Shown: positions 32,305 through 42,025, counted from the stretch's first letter. The stretch is 64,000 nucleotides of DNA from Levilactobacillus zymae (GCF_032190635.1 NZ_JAVLAS010000001.1:2170001-2234000); one strand, 5' to 3'. The notes: generated by a model from the sequence alone, not told the origin. Made by a program: numbers and translations.

Positions 32305-32781
32305 TTAGGCAAGGTTGTTAGACCGGGAATCGTCTTGCGGTGTTACGCTCCTTGGGGCCACCGCTTGAAAGACGGTCTGAATCTGTTGGAGCGCCCGGAT
32401 GACCGTCGTAATTTGCTCGGGTGACGCCGCTCCCAATAAACGAATCACCTGCTGGTCGGCCCGGTAGTTCAACGTTTCAACAACGGTCTGCCCGGCAGCG
32501 GTTAGCGATAAAACCCGCCCCCGCCGGTCCGTGGCCAACGGCATCCCCCGCAACCATCCCTGCCGCTCTAACTTTTTCAAGGTTCGGCGCAACGGGACCC
32601 GGTCGACCTGCAAAGTAGTTTGCAACTGGGCCGCTCGGACCACCCCACGTTGAACCACCAGCAGTACCCGCCCCTCGAACAAGGTGCAGCCGCTTGGGGC
32701 GTGAGGCGGAGTCAGCCACTGCCAGTGTTGCGTGTAAAATCGGTTGAACGCCCGTATCAATTGAATATCGCTGGTTTGCAT
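32305..32781 (-). CDS. MarR-family transcriptional regulator
   Basis: 158 residues with a winged helix-turn-helix (about 48-105): recognition-helix region TTLQVDRVPLRRTLKKLERQ and wing DRRGRVLSLT. TAGGAGG lies 7 bases before ATG 32781. A C-terminal helix provides the dimer interface. The adjacent gene (GNAT, 32938) is on the same strand but 157 bases upstream; whether it is a target is unknown. Confidence 0.85.
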   Translation of the reverse strand: MQTSDIQLIRAFNRFYTQHWQWLTPPHAPSGCTLFEGRVLLVVQRGVVRAAQLQTTLQVDRVPLRRTLKKLERQGWLRGMPLATDRRGRVLSLTAAGQTVVETLNYRADQQVIRLLGAASPEQITTVIRALQQIQTVFQAVAPRSVTPQDDSRSNNLA

Positions 32782-32937
32782 CCCACAACCTCCTAAAGGG
32801 TCTTTACGCCCTAGCGTAAAAGGTTGATCAGCCCCCGTCAACGTTAACCGAATCACGGTGCGCCCGCCGATTAAATCTGCGTCCACTAAAAACTGCGGAC
32901 CGTTGCTTAACCCGCAGTTGGCTGCTAACGCACACGA

Positions 32938-33438
32938 TTATTCACGAAACCGCCGGCCGAGAATATCCAAGCTGCGCAACTGGCCGTCCATCACGGCCAC
33001 GTCGGGTAGGTGCCCCCAGGTGCTGAACCCGTTCTTGCGAAAAAGACCCTGACTAGGCTGATTATGACTAAAGATGTAGGCTACGATGGTCTTTATCCCC
33101 AGCGTTTTCAGCTGACCGAACACGAAGTCCAACGCCTGTTGCCCGAGCCCTTGATGATGAGAGGTGCTGGCGATGTAAAGGCTGATTTCAGCGGTCTGGT
33201 AGTAGGCGGGGCGCCCGTAAAACGATTCTAGACTGACCCACCCGGCAATGGCCGAGTCTTGCGTGAACACCCAGATGGGCCGACTGGCCGGGTCAAACGC
33301 GGCAAACCACGCTTGCCGGTCCGCCACACTCACGGGCGTCAAATCGGCGGTAGCTAACCGTCCGGGAATACTTTCATTATAAATGGCCACGATGCGGGGG
33401 AGATCCGCAGGGGTCGCTAAGCGAAACTTGATGGTCAT
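32938..33438 (-). CDS. GNAT N-acetyltransferase (phosphinothricin acetyltransferase-like)
   Basis: 166 residues; AAAGGAAG precedes ATG 33438. Begins RLATPADLPRIVAIYNESI, has IAGWVSLESFYGRPAYY and AEISLYIASTSHHQGLGQQAL (the acetyl-CoA pyrophosphate loop HHQGLG), then HNQPSQGLFRKNGFSTWGHL. These are features of the PAT/YncA-type GNAT group, which acetylates amino acids or small amines. Actual substrate unknown. Confidence 0.88.
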   Translation of the reverse strand: MTIKFRLATPADLPRIVAIYNESIPGRLATADLTPVSVADRQAWFAAFDPASRPIWVFTQDSAIAGWVSLESFYGRPAYYQTAEISLYIASTSHHQGLGQQALDFVFGQLKTLGIKTIVAYIFSHNQPSQGLFRKNGFSTWGHLPDVAVMDGQLRSLDILGRRFRE

Positions 33439-33686
33439 AGTGGTTAACACTTCCTTTTGGAGCTTAATTATAGGCCAACGCCCAACCTTGTGCCACGTCA
33501 CATTGTCATGTCAACTCCGCGATAACCAGGGCGTCACCAGGTCGTAACGCGTGCGTCTTAGTCACGTTTTCAGAAATTGCACCTTTCGTTATTTTCAGCT
33601 ATCCATTTTCAGAAAAACCCGCTATAATCAGATGAACTGTCAGGACTAACCTCACTGACGGTGCACTTAATTAAGGGAGGTTTGAC

Positions 33687-34793
33687 ATGACTCAACCCAT
33701 TATTGAACTGCGACACGTCACTCAAAAATATGCGTCGCAAACCATCTTGAACGACATCAATCTCACCCTAGAATCGGGAAAATTTTACACCTTACTCGGA
33801 CCGTCCGGCTGCGGTAAGACCACTATTTTACGCACCATCGGCGGCTTCAACCAGATTACGTCGGGGGACGTCTTATTCGCCGGCAAGCGGATCAATGACC
33901 TGCCGGCTAACCGCCGCAACGTCAACACGGTCTTCCAAGATTACGCGCTATTCCCCAACATGACCGTGGCCGAAAACGTGGCCTTCGGACTGACCTTAAA
34001 AAAGCGCCCTGTCGACGAAATCGCCGACCGGGTCGCCCAAGCCCTTAAAATGGTCCAACTCAGCGACTTCGGGTCCCGCGACATCACCGCGTTATCTGGG
34101 GGCCAACAGCAGCGCATCGCCATCGCCCGGGCCATCGTGATGCAACCCAAAGTGTTGCTCCTCGACGAACCGCTCTCGGCACTCGACGCCAAGCTACGTC
34201 GGGCCATGCAATACGAGCTGCGCGACCTGCAGCAACGCCTGGGGATCACCTTTTTATTCGTAACCCACGATCAAGAAGAGGCCCTCGCCATGAGCGACGA
34301 GATCTTCGTGATGAATCACGGTGAAGTCCTGCAAAGTGGCTCGCCCGTCGATATTTACGACGAACCGATCAACCACTTTGTCGCCGACTTTATCGGGGAA
34401 AGTAACATCTTACCCGGTAAGATGGTCGCTGACTACCGGGTCAGCTTCGACGGTCACGAATTCGACTGTGTCGACGCCGGGATTCCCGACCACGAACCCA
34501 TCGAAATCGTCCTGCGTCCCGAGGACCTCACCCTGACCGACCTGGCCCACGCCAAGCTACGTGTGACCATCGACACCCAGCTCTTCCGGGGGGACTATTA
34601 CGAAATCAGTGCTACCGACGACCGCGGCCACGACTGGCTGATTCACTCGGTCCGACCTGCCCAAGACGGCGCGCGGGTCGGCCTGACCTTTCAGGCCGAC
34701 GACCTGCACGTGATGCGGCTGCACGAGAAGGAAGCCGAGTTCGACGCCCGCCTCGAAACCTATGAAGGGACGGAAAACCATGACCAAGCGTAA
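33687..34793 (+). CDS. potA: Spermidine/putrescine ABC transporter ATP-binding protein
   Basis: 368 residues. Walker [10 protein letters not shown] (about 38-46), LSGGQQQR signature, Walker [13 protein letters not shown]-loop THDQEEAL, and a C-terminal TOBE domain (from about 235). Energises polyamine import with PotBCD. GGGAGG precedes the ATG; TATAAT at 33623-33628 and a leader hairpin (ACTGTCAG / CTGACGGT, 33636-33661) lie upstream. potB starts inside its end. Confidence 0.95.
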   Translation: MTQPIIELRHVTQKYASQTILNDINLTLESGKFYTLLGPSGCGKTTILRTIGGFNQITSGDVLFAGKRINDLPANRRNVNTVFQDYALFPNMTVAENVAFGLTLKKRPVDEIADRVAQALKMVQLSDFGSRDITALSGGQQQRIAIARAIVMQPKVLLLDEPLSALDAKLRRAMQYELRDLQQRLGITFLFVTHDQEEALAMSDEIFVMNHGEVLQSGSPVDIYDEPINHFVADFIGESNILPGKMVADYRVSFDGHEFDCVDAGIPDHEPIEIVLRPEDLTLTDLAHAKLRVTIDTQLFRGDYYEISATDDRGHDWLIHSVRPAQDGARVGLTFQADDLHVMRLHEKEAEFDARLETYEGTENHDQA

Positions 34794-35589
34794 TTTCTGG
34801 GGCTACTTCGTCCCTTACGGCCTGTGGTTGGGCCTATTCGTCATCGCGCCCGTTGCCTTGATTGTTTACCAATCCTGCTTTAACCTGGACCACCAGTTCA
34901 CGTTCACCAACTACGCTGACTATTTTCAATCCGGGGTGTACCTCAAGATGACGCTCAACTCCGTGTGGTACGCGTTCTTGATCACCCTGTTCACCGGTCT
35001 GATCAGCTATCCGACCGCTTACGCGTTGCATCAGCTGAAGCACCGTCAATTCTGGTTGCTCCTGGTGATTTTACCGACCTGGATCAACATTTTATTGAAG
35101 GCCTACGCGTTCATTGGTCTCTTTAGTCAGGACGGGTTGGCCAACACCTTTCTGCGCTTCATCGGCGTGGGACCGCACCAGTTGCTATTCACCAACGCTA
35201 GCTTCATCTTCGTAGCGACCTACATCCAGATTCCGTTCATGATCCTGCCGATCTACAACGCGCTCGTCGATCTGAACCCGGCGTTGGTCAACGCCAGTCG
35301 CGACCTGGGTGCCACCCACTGGCAGACCTTCCGCCACGTGATTTTTCCGTTGACGTTACCGGGCGTCAAAGCCGGTATCCAGGCCGTTTTCATCCCCTCG
35401 CTATCCCTCTTCATGTTGACCCGCCTGATTGGCGGCAACAAGGTGATCACCCTGGGGACTGCCATCGAGGAACACTTCCTGACCACCATGAACTGGGGGA
35501 TGGGCTCGACGATTGGCGTGGTCCTCATCGTGGCCATGATCATCGTGATGCAGCTGACCAACGACCACACTAAGGGGGCGGAAAAATGA
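34780..35589 (+). CDS. potB: Spermidine/putrescine ABC transporter permease
   Basis: 269 residues, six membrane helices. ATG at 34780 follows GAAGGGA by 8 bases; a more upstream in-frame ATG at 34762 lacks a site. The cytoplasmic EAA-type loop is seen as [20 protein letters not shown] (about 170-189). It overlaps potA by 14 bases and potC by 4 (ATGA), so translation is coupled. Confidence 0.94.
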   Translation: MTKRNFWGYFVPYGLWLGLFVIAPVALIVYQSCFNLDHQFTFTNYADYFQSGVYLKMTLNSVWYAFLITLFTGLISYPTAYALHQLKHRQFWLLLVILPTWINILLKAYAFIGLFSQDGLANTFLRFIGVGPHQLLFTNASFIFVATYIQIPFMILPIYNALVDLNPALVNASRDLGATHWQTFRHVIFPLTLPGVKAGIQAVFIPSLSLFMLTRLIGGNKVITLGTAIEEHFLTTMNWGMGSTIGVVLIVAMIIVMQLTNDHTKGAEK

Positions 35590-36395
35590 AAAAACTTTCT
35601 CGTCTGTACCTGATTCTGGTCTTCGTCATCCTCTACGTGCCCATCATTTACTTGATCGTGTATTCCTTTAGCCAGGGCGATACCATGACCAACTACCACG
35701 GCTTCACCTGGCAACACTACCGCGACCTATTCGCCGATCCACGGATGCTGGCCATCGTGGCCGACACCCTACTGGTGGCTTTACTCTCGGCGTTGATTGC
35801 CACGGCCGTTGGTACCCTGGGGGCCCTGAGCATTCAGCGGACGTCCAAGCGGGTCACCCGCGACGTGTTGCTCAGTCTCAACAACATCTTGATGGTGTCC
35901 CCCGACGTCATCATCGGGGCCAGCTTTTTAATCTTCTTCACCACCTTGAAAATGCCCCTGGGTTTTGGCTCGGTCCTCCTGAGTCACATTGCCTTCGAGA
36001 TTCCCATCGTGGTGCTGATGGTCCTGCCCCGGTTACGCGAAATGTCGCCCAGTTTGCTGAGTGCCGCCGAAGACCTAGGCGCCACCACCCATCAGCTGCT
36101 GACCAAGATCATCCTGCCGTTCATCACACCGGGAATCCTGGCCGGCTTCTTCATGGCCCTGACTTACTCGTTAGACGACTTCGCCGTGACCTTCTTCGTT
36201 ACCGGAAACGGCTTCTCCACCCTGTCCGTGGAAATCTACTCGCGGGCCCGTCAAGGCATCAACCTGGAAATCAACGCGTTGTCTGGCGTGATGCTGCTGT
36301 TCTCCCTGCTGCTGGTCGGCGGTTACTACCTGCTACAGCAGAATAGTCGCAAACGCCGCGCGCGTAAACAGCGTAATCGGGAGGTGGCCCAATGA
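35586..36395 (+). CDS. potC: Spermidine/putrescine ABC transporter permease
   Basis: 269 residues, six helices; EAA-type loop SAAEDLGATTHQLLTKIILP (about 159-178) and YSLDDFAVTFFVTGNG are typical PotC. Starts within the potB stop and overlaps potD by 4 bases. Second half of the polyamine channel. Confidence 0.95.
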   Translation: MKKLSRLYLILVFVILYVPIIYLIVYSFSQGDTMTNYHGFTWQHYRDLFADPRMLAIVADTLLVALLSALIATAVGTLGALSIQRTSKRVTRDVLLSLNNILMVSPDVIIGASFLIFFTTLKMPLGFGSVLLSHIAFEIPIVVLMVLPRLREMSPSLLSAAEDLGATTHQLLTKIILPFITPGILAGFFMALTYSLDDFAVTFFVTGNGFSTLSVEIYSRARQGINLEINALSGVMLLFSLLLVGGYYLLQQNSRKRRARKQRNREVAQ

Positions 36396-37462
36396 AACGT
36401 TTGATTAGTCTGGTGGCCCTGCTACTGCTGGTTTGTGGGGGCTTAGCTTACGCCAGTACCCAACTCCAGAAATCCAGCGGCGCCGCCAGTGGCAAGGTAC
36501 TGAACCTCTACAACTGGGGAGACTACCTCGACCCGGCTCTGCTCAAAAAATTCCAGGCCGAGACCGGTTACCACGTCAACGTCGAAACCTTCGACAGCAA
36601 CGAGGCCATGTACACCAAGCTCAAACAGGGCGGCACCCATTACGACCTGGCGGTGCCCAGCGAATACATGGTCAGCAAGCTCAAAGCCGCCCACCTGCTT
36701 CAACCCCTGGATCACAGCAGGTTGACCGGGATGCAGAACTACGATTCGCGCTTCTTGAACCAATCGTTCGATCGGGGCAACCGCTACTCGCTCCCCTACT
36801 TCTGGGGGACGCTGGGTATCGTGTACAACGACCGGTTCGTCAAGCCCGGGACGTTGACCCACTGGTCGCAACTCTGGTCACCCAAGTACCGCGACCAACT
36901 GATGCTGATCGATTCGGCCCGCGACATCTTGGGGATGGCCCTGGTCGAACAGGGGCATTCGATGAACACCACCAACCCGCAGACGCTCCTCGCCGCCACC
37001 AAGCGGCTGGACCAGTTAAGTCCTAACGTCAAGGCCGTGGTGGCCGACGAGATCAAGATGTACATGAGCCAAGACGAGGCCGCCGTGGCGGTGGATTGGT
37101 CCGGAGAAGCCGCCGAAATGCTCGCCCACAACCAGCACTTGCATTACGTGGTTCCCAGCGAGGGCAGTAACCTATGGATCGACAACCTGGTGATTCCCAA
37201 GACCGCCCAACACTACCAAGCCATCTACGCCTTTCTCAACTTCATGAGTCGCCCCCAAAATGCGGCGCAAAACGCCGAGTACATCGGTTACGCGACGCCG
37301 AACGCCAAGGCTAAGGCCCTGTTACCGGCCAGCGTTCGCAACGACCGGCAATTCTATCCGGACGACAAAACGCTACGCCACTTGCAGGTCTACCGTAATT
37401 TGGCACCACGCGTGGTTCAAACGTATAACGACCGCTACTTGGAATTTAAGATGCACCATTAG
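36392..37462 (+). CDS. potD: Spermidine/putrescine-binding protein
   Basis: 356 residues. Mature sequence opens LNLYNWGDYLDPALLKKFQ, the PotD signature, with YDLAVPSEYMV and PYFWGTLGIVYN later. It captures polyamines outside the membrane for PotABC. The N terminus MKRLISLVALLLLVCGGLAY is odd: a Cys follows LLV instead of the usual LAG or LSA lipobox, so it may be held by an uncleaved anchor or be a poor lipoprotein substrate. Last gene of the operon. Confidence 0.94.
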   Translation: MKRLISLVALLLLVCGGLAYASTQLQKSSGAASGKVLNLYNWGDYLDPALLKKFQAETGYHVNVETFDSNEAMYTKLKQGGTHYDLAVPSEYMVSKLKAAHLLQPLDHSRLTGMQNYDSRFLNQSFDRGNRYSLPYFWGTLGIVYNDRFVKPGTLTHWSQLWSPKYRDQLMLIDSARDILGMALVEQGHSMNTTNPQTLLAATKRLDQLSPNVKAVVADEIKMYMSQDEAAVAVDWSGEAAEMLAHNQHLHYVVPSEGSNLWIDNLVIPKTAQHYQAIYAFLNFMSRPQNAAQNAEYIGYATPNAKAKALLPASVRNDRQFYPDDKTLRHLQVYRNLAPRVVQTYNDRYLEFKMHH

Positions 37463-37467
37463 CCGCT

Positions 37468-37517
37468 AAAAAGGCCCCCGAACCAGCAGGAAATCTCCTG
37501 CGGCCTGGGGGCCTTTA
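37468..37517. terminator. Shared bidirectional terminator between pot and pst operons
   Basis: AAAAAGGCCCCC / GGGGGCCTTTA outer stem, inner GCAGGA / TCCTGC stem; T5 on the minus strand. Confidence 0.88.
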
Positions 37518-37537
37518 ATGCGCCAACCACCGTTAAC

Positions 37538-38341
37538 TTAACCAAAACTACCCGACACATAGTCCTGGGTGACTTGAATCTTGGGCGTACTGAACATGGT
37601 GGCGGTCGGGGCGTATTCCATCACGTGGCCCAAATGGAAGAAGGCACACTGACTACTGATCCGAGCCGCCTGCTGCATGTTGTGCGTCACGATGATAATC
37701 GTGTATTTCTTCTGCAGTTCCAGTAAGGTCTCTTCGACCTTGACCGTGGAAATCGGGTCCAGGGCACTGCAGGGTTCGTCCAGTAGCAGGACGTCCGGTT
37801 CCATGGCAATCGACCGGGCGATGCACAGCCGTTGTTGCTGCCCCCCGGATAACGCCAGCGCACTCTTATCCAGGGTGTCCTTGACCTCGTCCCACAACGC
37901 CACCCCCTTAAGGCTTTGTTCTACGCGTTGGTTGAGTACCCTTTTGTCCTTGATGCCGGTAGCCCGCAACGCGTAAATGATGTTTTCACGAATCGACTTG
38001 GCAAACGGATTCGGCCGTTGGAACACCATGCCGATGTGGCGCCGAATCTCGTAAATGTTGACGTCCGGCTGATTGATGTCCACCCCGTGATACCAAATTT
38101 TACCGGTCACGGTGGCGATGGTGTCGTTCATCCGGTTCAACGACCGTAAATAGGTCGATTTCCCGGACCCCGACGCCCCAATCAACGCGGTGATCTGGTT
38201 CTTAGGAAACGCCAGGTTGGCGTCGTGCATGGCGTGGTTACTGCCATAGTAAACTTGTAGATCTTCGGTTTTTAAGGCCAGTGCGACGTGATCATCGAAC
38301 GTCTGCACGGCCGTTTGGTCAAAGGAATAATCTTTTAACAT
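37538..38341 (-). CDS. pstB: Phosphate ABC transporter ATP-binding protein
   Basis: 267 residues: Walker A GASGSGKST (about 53-61), PNPFAKSIREN after the Q-loop as in Pst[14 protein letters not shown] signature, LLLDEPCSALDP. Drives phosphate uptake with PstSCA. GGAGG precedes the ATG. Many lactobacilli have two pstB copies followed by phoU; here one pstB is followed directly by a terminator. Confidence 0.95.
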   Translation of the reverse strand: MLKDYSFDQTAVQTFDDHVALALKTEDLQVYYGSNHAMHDANLAFPKNQITALIGASGSGKSTYLRSLNRMNDTIATVTGKIWYHGVDINQPDVNIYEIRRHIGMVFQRPNPFAKSIRENIIYALRATGIKDKRVLNQRVEQSLKGVALWDEVKDTLDKSALALSGGQQQRLCIARSIAMEPDVLLLDEPCSALDPISTVKVEETLLELQKKYTIIIVTHNMQQAARISSQCAFFHLGHVMEYAPTATMFSTPKIQVTQDYVSGSFG

Positions 38342-38353
38342 GAGCGGACCTCC

Positions 38354-39241
38354 TTACTTGCTAGCCGTGACGCGCCGGTAGAGGTAATTCCCCAGGACCC
38401 GGGCGAACAGGTTGAACAACAGCACGGCAATAATCAAGACCGCCGAAGCCGCCGCGGAAAGCTGCGCCGCGTTCGAAGCCAGCCCTTCCGTGTTGACTTT
38501 CCAGATGTGCACGGCCAGCGTTTCGGCCGGTCGCAGGGGGTTCAACGGACTGGCTGCATCCATCGGGTTCCAGTCCGCAAAGTTGGTCACGGGCGCACTT
38601 TGGCCCGCGGTGTAAATCAGCGCGGCGGCTTCCCCAAAGACCCGCCCGGCACTTAAGACAACCCCGGTAACGATGCCGGGTAAGGCGACCGGTAAAATAA
38701 TCCCAATTTCCGTTTTCCATTTCGACAAGCCCAACGAGAGCCCGGCTTCCCGTTGACTGCGGGGCACCGCACTCAGGGACTCTTCGATGTTTCTGGTCAA
38801 TAATGGCAGGTTAAAGAACGTCAAGGCGATGGCCCCGGAAATCACCGAGAAACCAATCTTGAACTTCACCACGAACAGCAAGAAGCCAAACAAGCCGACC
38901 ACCACGGAAGGTAGCGAACTGAGGACTTCGATGGCGGAACGAATCAACCGCGTGCGCCAGTTGTCCTTGGCGTATTCGGCCAAGTAGATCCCGGCGCCCA
39001 GCGAAATGGGAATCGAAATTAACATGGTCAGAATCAACAAATAAAACGAATTGAAGAGTTGGACCCCAATGCCCCCGGCCCCACTAAAGGAGTCGGCGGA
39101 CCCGGTCAGAAACGACCAGCTCACGTGGGGTAATCCCGAAATCAGGATGTAGGCCAGCAAGAAAACTAAGATGCCGACCACCGTTGCCACAATGGCGTCG
39201 ATGATAATCGTCGCCAATAAGTCTTTTCGTTTAGCGTTCAT
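38354..39241 (-). CDS. pstA: Phosphate ABC transporter permease PstA
   Basis: 295 residues, six helices. ATG 39241 (MNAKRKDLL) follows GAGGGGG; the frame is open nine codons further. Typical segments GIYLAEYAKDN and RAEGASLGLSKWKT-like coupling loop (REAGLSLGLSKWKTEIGIIL, about 176-195) and GRVFGEAAALIYTAG. Overlaps pstC by 11 bases. Confidence 0.95.
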   Translation of the reverse strand: MNAKRKDLLATIIIDAIVATVVGILVFLLAYILISGLPHVSWSFLTGSADSFSGAGGIGVQLFNSFYLLILTMLISIPISLGAGIYLAEYAKDNWRTRLIRSAIEVLSSLPSVVVGLFGFLLFVVKFKIGFSVISGAIALTFFNLPLLTRNIEESLSAVPRSQREAGLSLGLSKWKTEIGIILPVALPGIVTGVVLSAGRVFGEAAALIYTAGQSAPVTNFADWNPMDAASPLNPLRPAETLAVHIWKVNTEGLASNAAQLSAAASAVLIIAVLLFNLFARVLGNYLYRRVTASK

Positions 39242-40184
39242 GGCTAAGTTGCCCCCTCTTGGCAATGACCCGCACTAAGGCGTTAAAGAACAATGACATC
39301 AATAATAAAATTAAAGCTAGCGACCACAGGGCATTATTGGGCAAAGTCCCATCAATCGTGTCCCCAATCCCCGTCGTCAGTTGACTGGTCAGCGTCGAAG
39401 CTGGCGAAATCAGGTTTTTCGGCATCACGGCCGCATTCCCAATCACCATTTGGACGGCTAAGGCTTCCCCAAAAGCCCGGGCCATCCCGAAAATAATGGC
39501 GGTCAGGATACCTGGCGTCGCCGCTCGAAGAATCACCCGCGAAACGGTCTGCCACCGCGTCGCCCCTAAGGCTAACGAGGCTTCCTTATAAAAGCGCGGC
39601 ACGGCCCGTAAGCTATCGACCGTCATCGTGGTGATCGTGGGTAGCACCATCACGAACAGTACGAAGGTTGCGGAGATGATCCCAAACCCGGAACCACCAA
39701 CCAGGTGCCGCATGAACGGCACTACCACGGCCAATCCGATAAACCCGTAGACCACGGACGGAATCCCGACCAGTAGTTCAATCACGGGCTGGAGGACCTT
39801 ACGTCCCCGTTTCGGGGAAATTTCGGTCATGAAGATGGCCGTCCCCACCGCAAACGGCGTTGCCACGATAGCTGCGGCAAAAGTCACCGCAAACGATCCC
39901 AAAATCATGGGCAATGCGCCGTTCTTCCCTTGATCCGGTGCCCAGTTCGTCCCGGTCAAGAATTGACCAATGTTAACGTGGTTTTGCGTAAACGTCGCAA
40001 TCCCTTTCGAGGTAATGAACCACAGCATCGAGGCGACCACCAAGATGATGACCCCAATACATAGGTAACTAATCCCCCGACCGAGCCAGTCCTCACGGGT
40101 GGCACGGGTCGCGTGATGCAACTGTTGCGCCCAGTCTTTCGGCTGGGTGTCTTCCTGTTTAAAGCCTGAACTTGTTTGCTCCAT
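39231..40184 (-). CDS. pstC: Phosphate ABC transporter permease PstC
   Basis: 317 residues, six helices after a polar N-terminal stretch of about 35. Coupling loop KEASLALGATRWQTVSRVIL (about 207-226) and GMARAFGEALAVQMVIGN are PstC hallmarks. GGGGGAAG precedes the ATG. Separated from pstS by a terminator-like hairpin. Confidence 0.95.
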   Translation of the reverse strand: MEQTSSGFKQEDTQPKDWAQQLHHATRATREDWLGRGISYLCIGVIILVVASMLWFITSKGIATFTQNHVNIGQFLTGTNWAPDQGKNGALPMILGSFAVTFAAAIVATPFAVGTAIFMTEISPKRGRKVLQPVIELLVGIPSVVYGFIGLAVVVPFMRHLVGGSGFGIISATFVLFVMVLPTITTMTVDSLRAVPRFYKEASLALGATRWQTVSRVILRAATPGILTAIIFGMARAFGEALAVQMVIGNAAVMPKNLISPASTLTSQLTTGIGDTIDGTLPNNALWSLALILLLMSLFFNALVRVIAKRGQLSHER

Positions 40185-40201
40185 GAGCTAACTTCCCCCT
40201 T

Positions 40202-40240
40202 AAAAAAGGTGAAGGTGCCGTATAACCGCGCACCTTCACC
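40202..40240 (-). terminator. Intercistronic partial terminator between pstS and pstC
   Basis: Perfect 11-bp stem GGTGAAGGTGC / GCACCTTCACC then T6 on the minus strand, 22 bases after the pstS stop and 18 bases before pstC. Probably lets more pstS than pstCAB message accumulate. Confidence 0.85.
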
Positions 40241-40262
40241 CAAACGTTCAACTTAACCCCGG

Positions 40263-41156
40263 TTACTTAGACGTCACAACGCCCTTCGCATCCTTCGTCA
40301 CTTGCATGTCGTGAATGCTGATGTAACCCATATCCTTAACGAGACTGTTCTGAACGTCCTTAGACGTCATGTACTTCAGGAAGGCCGCCGTGGTTGCGTT
40401 AGGCGTGCCCTTAGTGTACATGTGTTCATAGGACCAGATCTTCCACTTGTTGTTTTCCACGTTGTTATCCGTTGGGGCGATGTTATCGACCGAAACGGCT
40501 TGTAACTTGTTGGTGTAGTAAGAGAAGGCTAAGTAACTCACGGCCCCTGGCGTCGTGGCCACAATCTTTTGCACCGCACCGTTGGAGTCTTGTTCTTGGG
40601 ACTTCACGGCCGTTGCGCCCTTCAAAACAGCATTTTCAAAGGTTGCTCGGGTCCCGGAACCTTGGGCCCGGTTGATGATGACGATCTTTTGATCCTTCCC
40701 GCCAACCATCTTCCAGTTGGTAATCTTACCCGTAAAGATTTGCTTTAATTGCGACATCTTCAGGTTCTTCACGCCGGCATCCTTGTTGACCACCGGACCC
40801 ATGCCGACAACGGCCACCTTGTGGTCGGTCAACTTGCTAGCGTCAATCCCCTTCTTTTCTTCGGCGAAGATATCAGAATCCCCAAGCGAAACCGCACCAG
40901 ATTGAACTTGGCTCAGCCCGGTCCCTGAACCGCCGCCTTGAACCGTCAAGTTAACCTTACTGTGCTTTGACGTAAAGTTAGCGCCAGCCTTAGCTGCTAA
41001 GGGTTGTAGCGCCGTCGAGCCCACTGCCGTTACCTTACCAGAAAGTTCTGCACTACTAGACTTACTACTGCTAGTTGAACTGGTGGCTTTCCCACAACCT
41101 GCCAATAATAAGGTGATCGTGGCAAACCCCATTGCTAACTTTGTTCCTTTATTCAT
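40263..41156 (-). CDS. pstS: Phosphate-binding lipoprotein PstS
   Basis: 297 residues. ATG 41156 (MNKGTKLAMG) has ATGGAG 8 bases upstream. Lipobox LLAGC at about 17-21 with a Ser-rich linker, then VTAVGSTALQPLA, VQGGGSGTGLSQV and RAQGSGTRATFEN, the phosphate-binding loops of PstS. Lipid-anchored outside the membrane, it delivers phosphate to PstCAB. PHO-box-like repeats lie upstream. Confidence 0.96.
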   Translation of the reverse strand: MNKGTKLAMGFATITLLLAGCGKATSSTSSSKSSSAELSGKVTAVGSTALQPLAAKAGANFTSKHSKVNLTVQGGGSGTGLSQVQSGAVSLGDSDIFAEEKKGIDASKLTDHKVAVVGMGPVVNKDAGVKNLKMSQLKQIFTGKITNWKMVGGKDQKIVIINRAQGSGTRATFENAVLKGATAVKSQEQDSNGAVQKIVATTPGAVSYLAFSYYTNKLQAVSVDNIAPTDNNVENNKWKIWSYEHMYTKGTPNATTAAFLKYMTSKDVQNSLVKDMGYISIHDMQVTKDAKGVVTSK

Positions 41157-41288
41157 CCCTGTCACTCCATGTCTTTTAATATAGTCGATACGTCAACTTC
41201 GTAAGTTAGGCAACGAACTCTGTGACGCCTCCCCTTAACTTACAAAGCCCATTCTAAGCGACTAATATATAGTAATTGTCGCAATCAT

Positions 41289-41305
41289 GTAAATTTTGAG
41301 TAAAT
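41289..41305 (-). promoter_or_regulatory. PHO-box-like direct repeats upstream of pstS
   Basis: Minus strand TTTACT, 5 bases, TTTACA (then 5 bases and GCGACA), matching the TTAACA-like hexamers at 11-base period bound by PhoP-type regulators. A TATATT -10 candidate lies at 41269-41264. Confidence 0.5.
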
Positions 41306-41470
41306 GTTGGGCGGTTTACTATAAATCCCTTTATATCAAGGGTTAGCGGTCCATCAATCGAACCATTTATCCATTAATTAATGGGGGGGGCAGTGGCCCG
41401 CACAACCGCTCGAAAGGTCGGCCGACCACTCCGGTTTACTTTGGTGACCACCATTAACCCACCAGAACAA
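41306..41470. other. Intergenic stretch between pstS and gene at 41521
   Basis: Gene-free. Contains hairpin CCCTT-TATATC-AAGGG (41328-41343) and palindrome CCATTAATTAATGG (41370-41383) followed by a run of eight G. No recognised site. Confidence 0.35.
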
Positions 41471-41499
41471 TTGCGTCTCTTCTCTAAAATGGCTAGAAT
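41471..41499 (+). promoter_or_regulatory. Promoter of gene at 41521
   Basis: TTGCGT (41471-41476), 17 bases, TAGAAT (41494-41499). Confidence 0.6.
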
Positions 41500-41520
41500 T
41501 GACCTAAGAGGTGATCTGAA

Positions 41521-41871
41521 GTGGCAAAGAAAAATGATACAAAAGCACGTCACGATATTATCGTTGATATGAACGACTTTCTCATGGACTATGCCGCCGT
41601 TAAGCTGGGCCGGCAGCCGAACTTAGCGCAACAAGTAGCCCAGGCCGGTCAGCCAGATTTGAAAGGGCTCGATGAGCTGTTCAAGGATAACGGCATTGGG
41701 CGCCGGACCAAGTACGAAGAAATTGCGACCGGCTTTCTGTGGGACAAAGAAGACGTCAACGCCGTCAAAGAAACTGACGCGATGAAACAAGAAAGTGCCG
41801 CTTTAACCCAAGAAGCCATCGTTTATCTGGGCGCTCACGCTCAAGACTTTGATCGCTGGGAAGAAGCTTAA
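41521..41871 (+). CDS. Conserved-looking hypothetical protein
   Basis: 116 residues, GTG start with GAGGTGATC just upstream. Soluble, acidic and helical (HDIIVDMNDFLMDYAAVKLG; later TDAMKQESAALTQEAIVYLG). No cysteine, no signal, no recognised motif. Monocistronic, between its promoter and palindromic repeat A. Confidence 0.65.
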   Translation: MAKKNDTKARHDIIVDMNDFLMDYAAVKLGRQPNLAQQVAQAGQPDLKGLDELFKDNGIGRRTKYEEIATGFLWDKEDVNAVKETDAMKQESAALTQEAIVYLGAHAQDFDRWEEA

Positions 41872-41902
41872 CTCAAAAACCCAAACTAAACGGTGTTTAG
41901 CT

Positions 41903-41994
41903 GGTAAGCCTTAACGTAAAAAAGATCACCATTCCAAATTCCGGAATAGTGATCTTTTTTACGTTAAGCGCAACTAACGGTCCCTGGGTGCCCG
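41903..41994. repeat. Palindromic dispersed repeat, copy A
   Basis: 20-bp arms CTTAACGTAAAAAAGATCAC (41910-41929) and their exact complement (41949-41968), inner ATTCC/GGAAT, then a tail GCGCAACTAACGGTCCCTGG-GTGCCCG shared with the other copies. Internal A- and T-runs make it able to end transcription both ways between convergent genes. Confidence 0.8.
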
Positions 41995-42025
41995 TGTCAG
42001 CGTCGTGTCCGGTTCCCCATCTCGG

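Noticed and set aside
41381..41572. 63-codon plus-strand frame
   Set aside because: Overlaps the promoter and start of the gene at 41521 in another frame and lacks a ribosome site.
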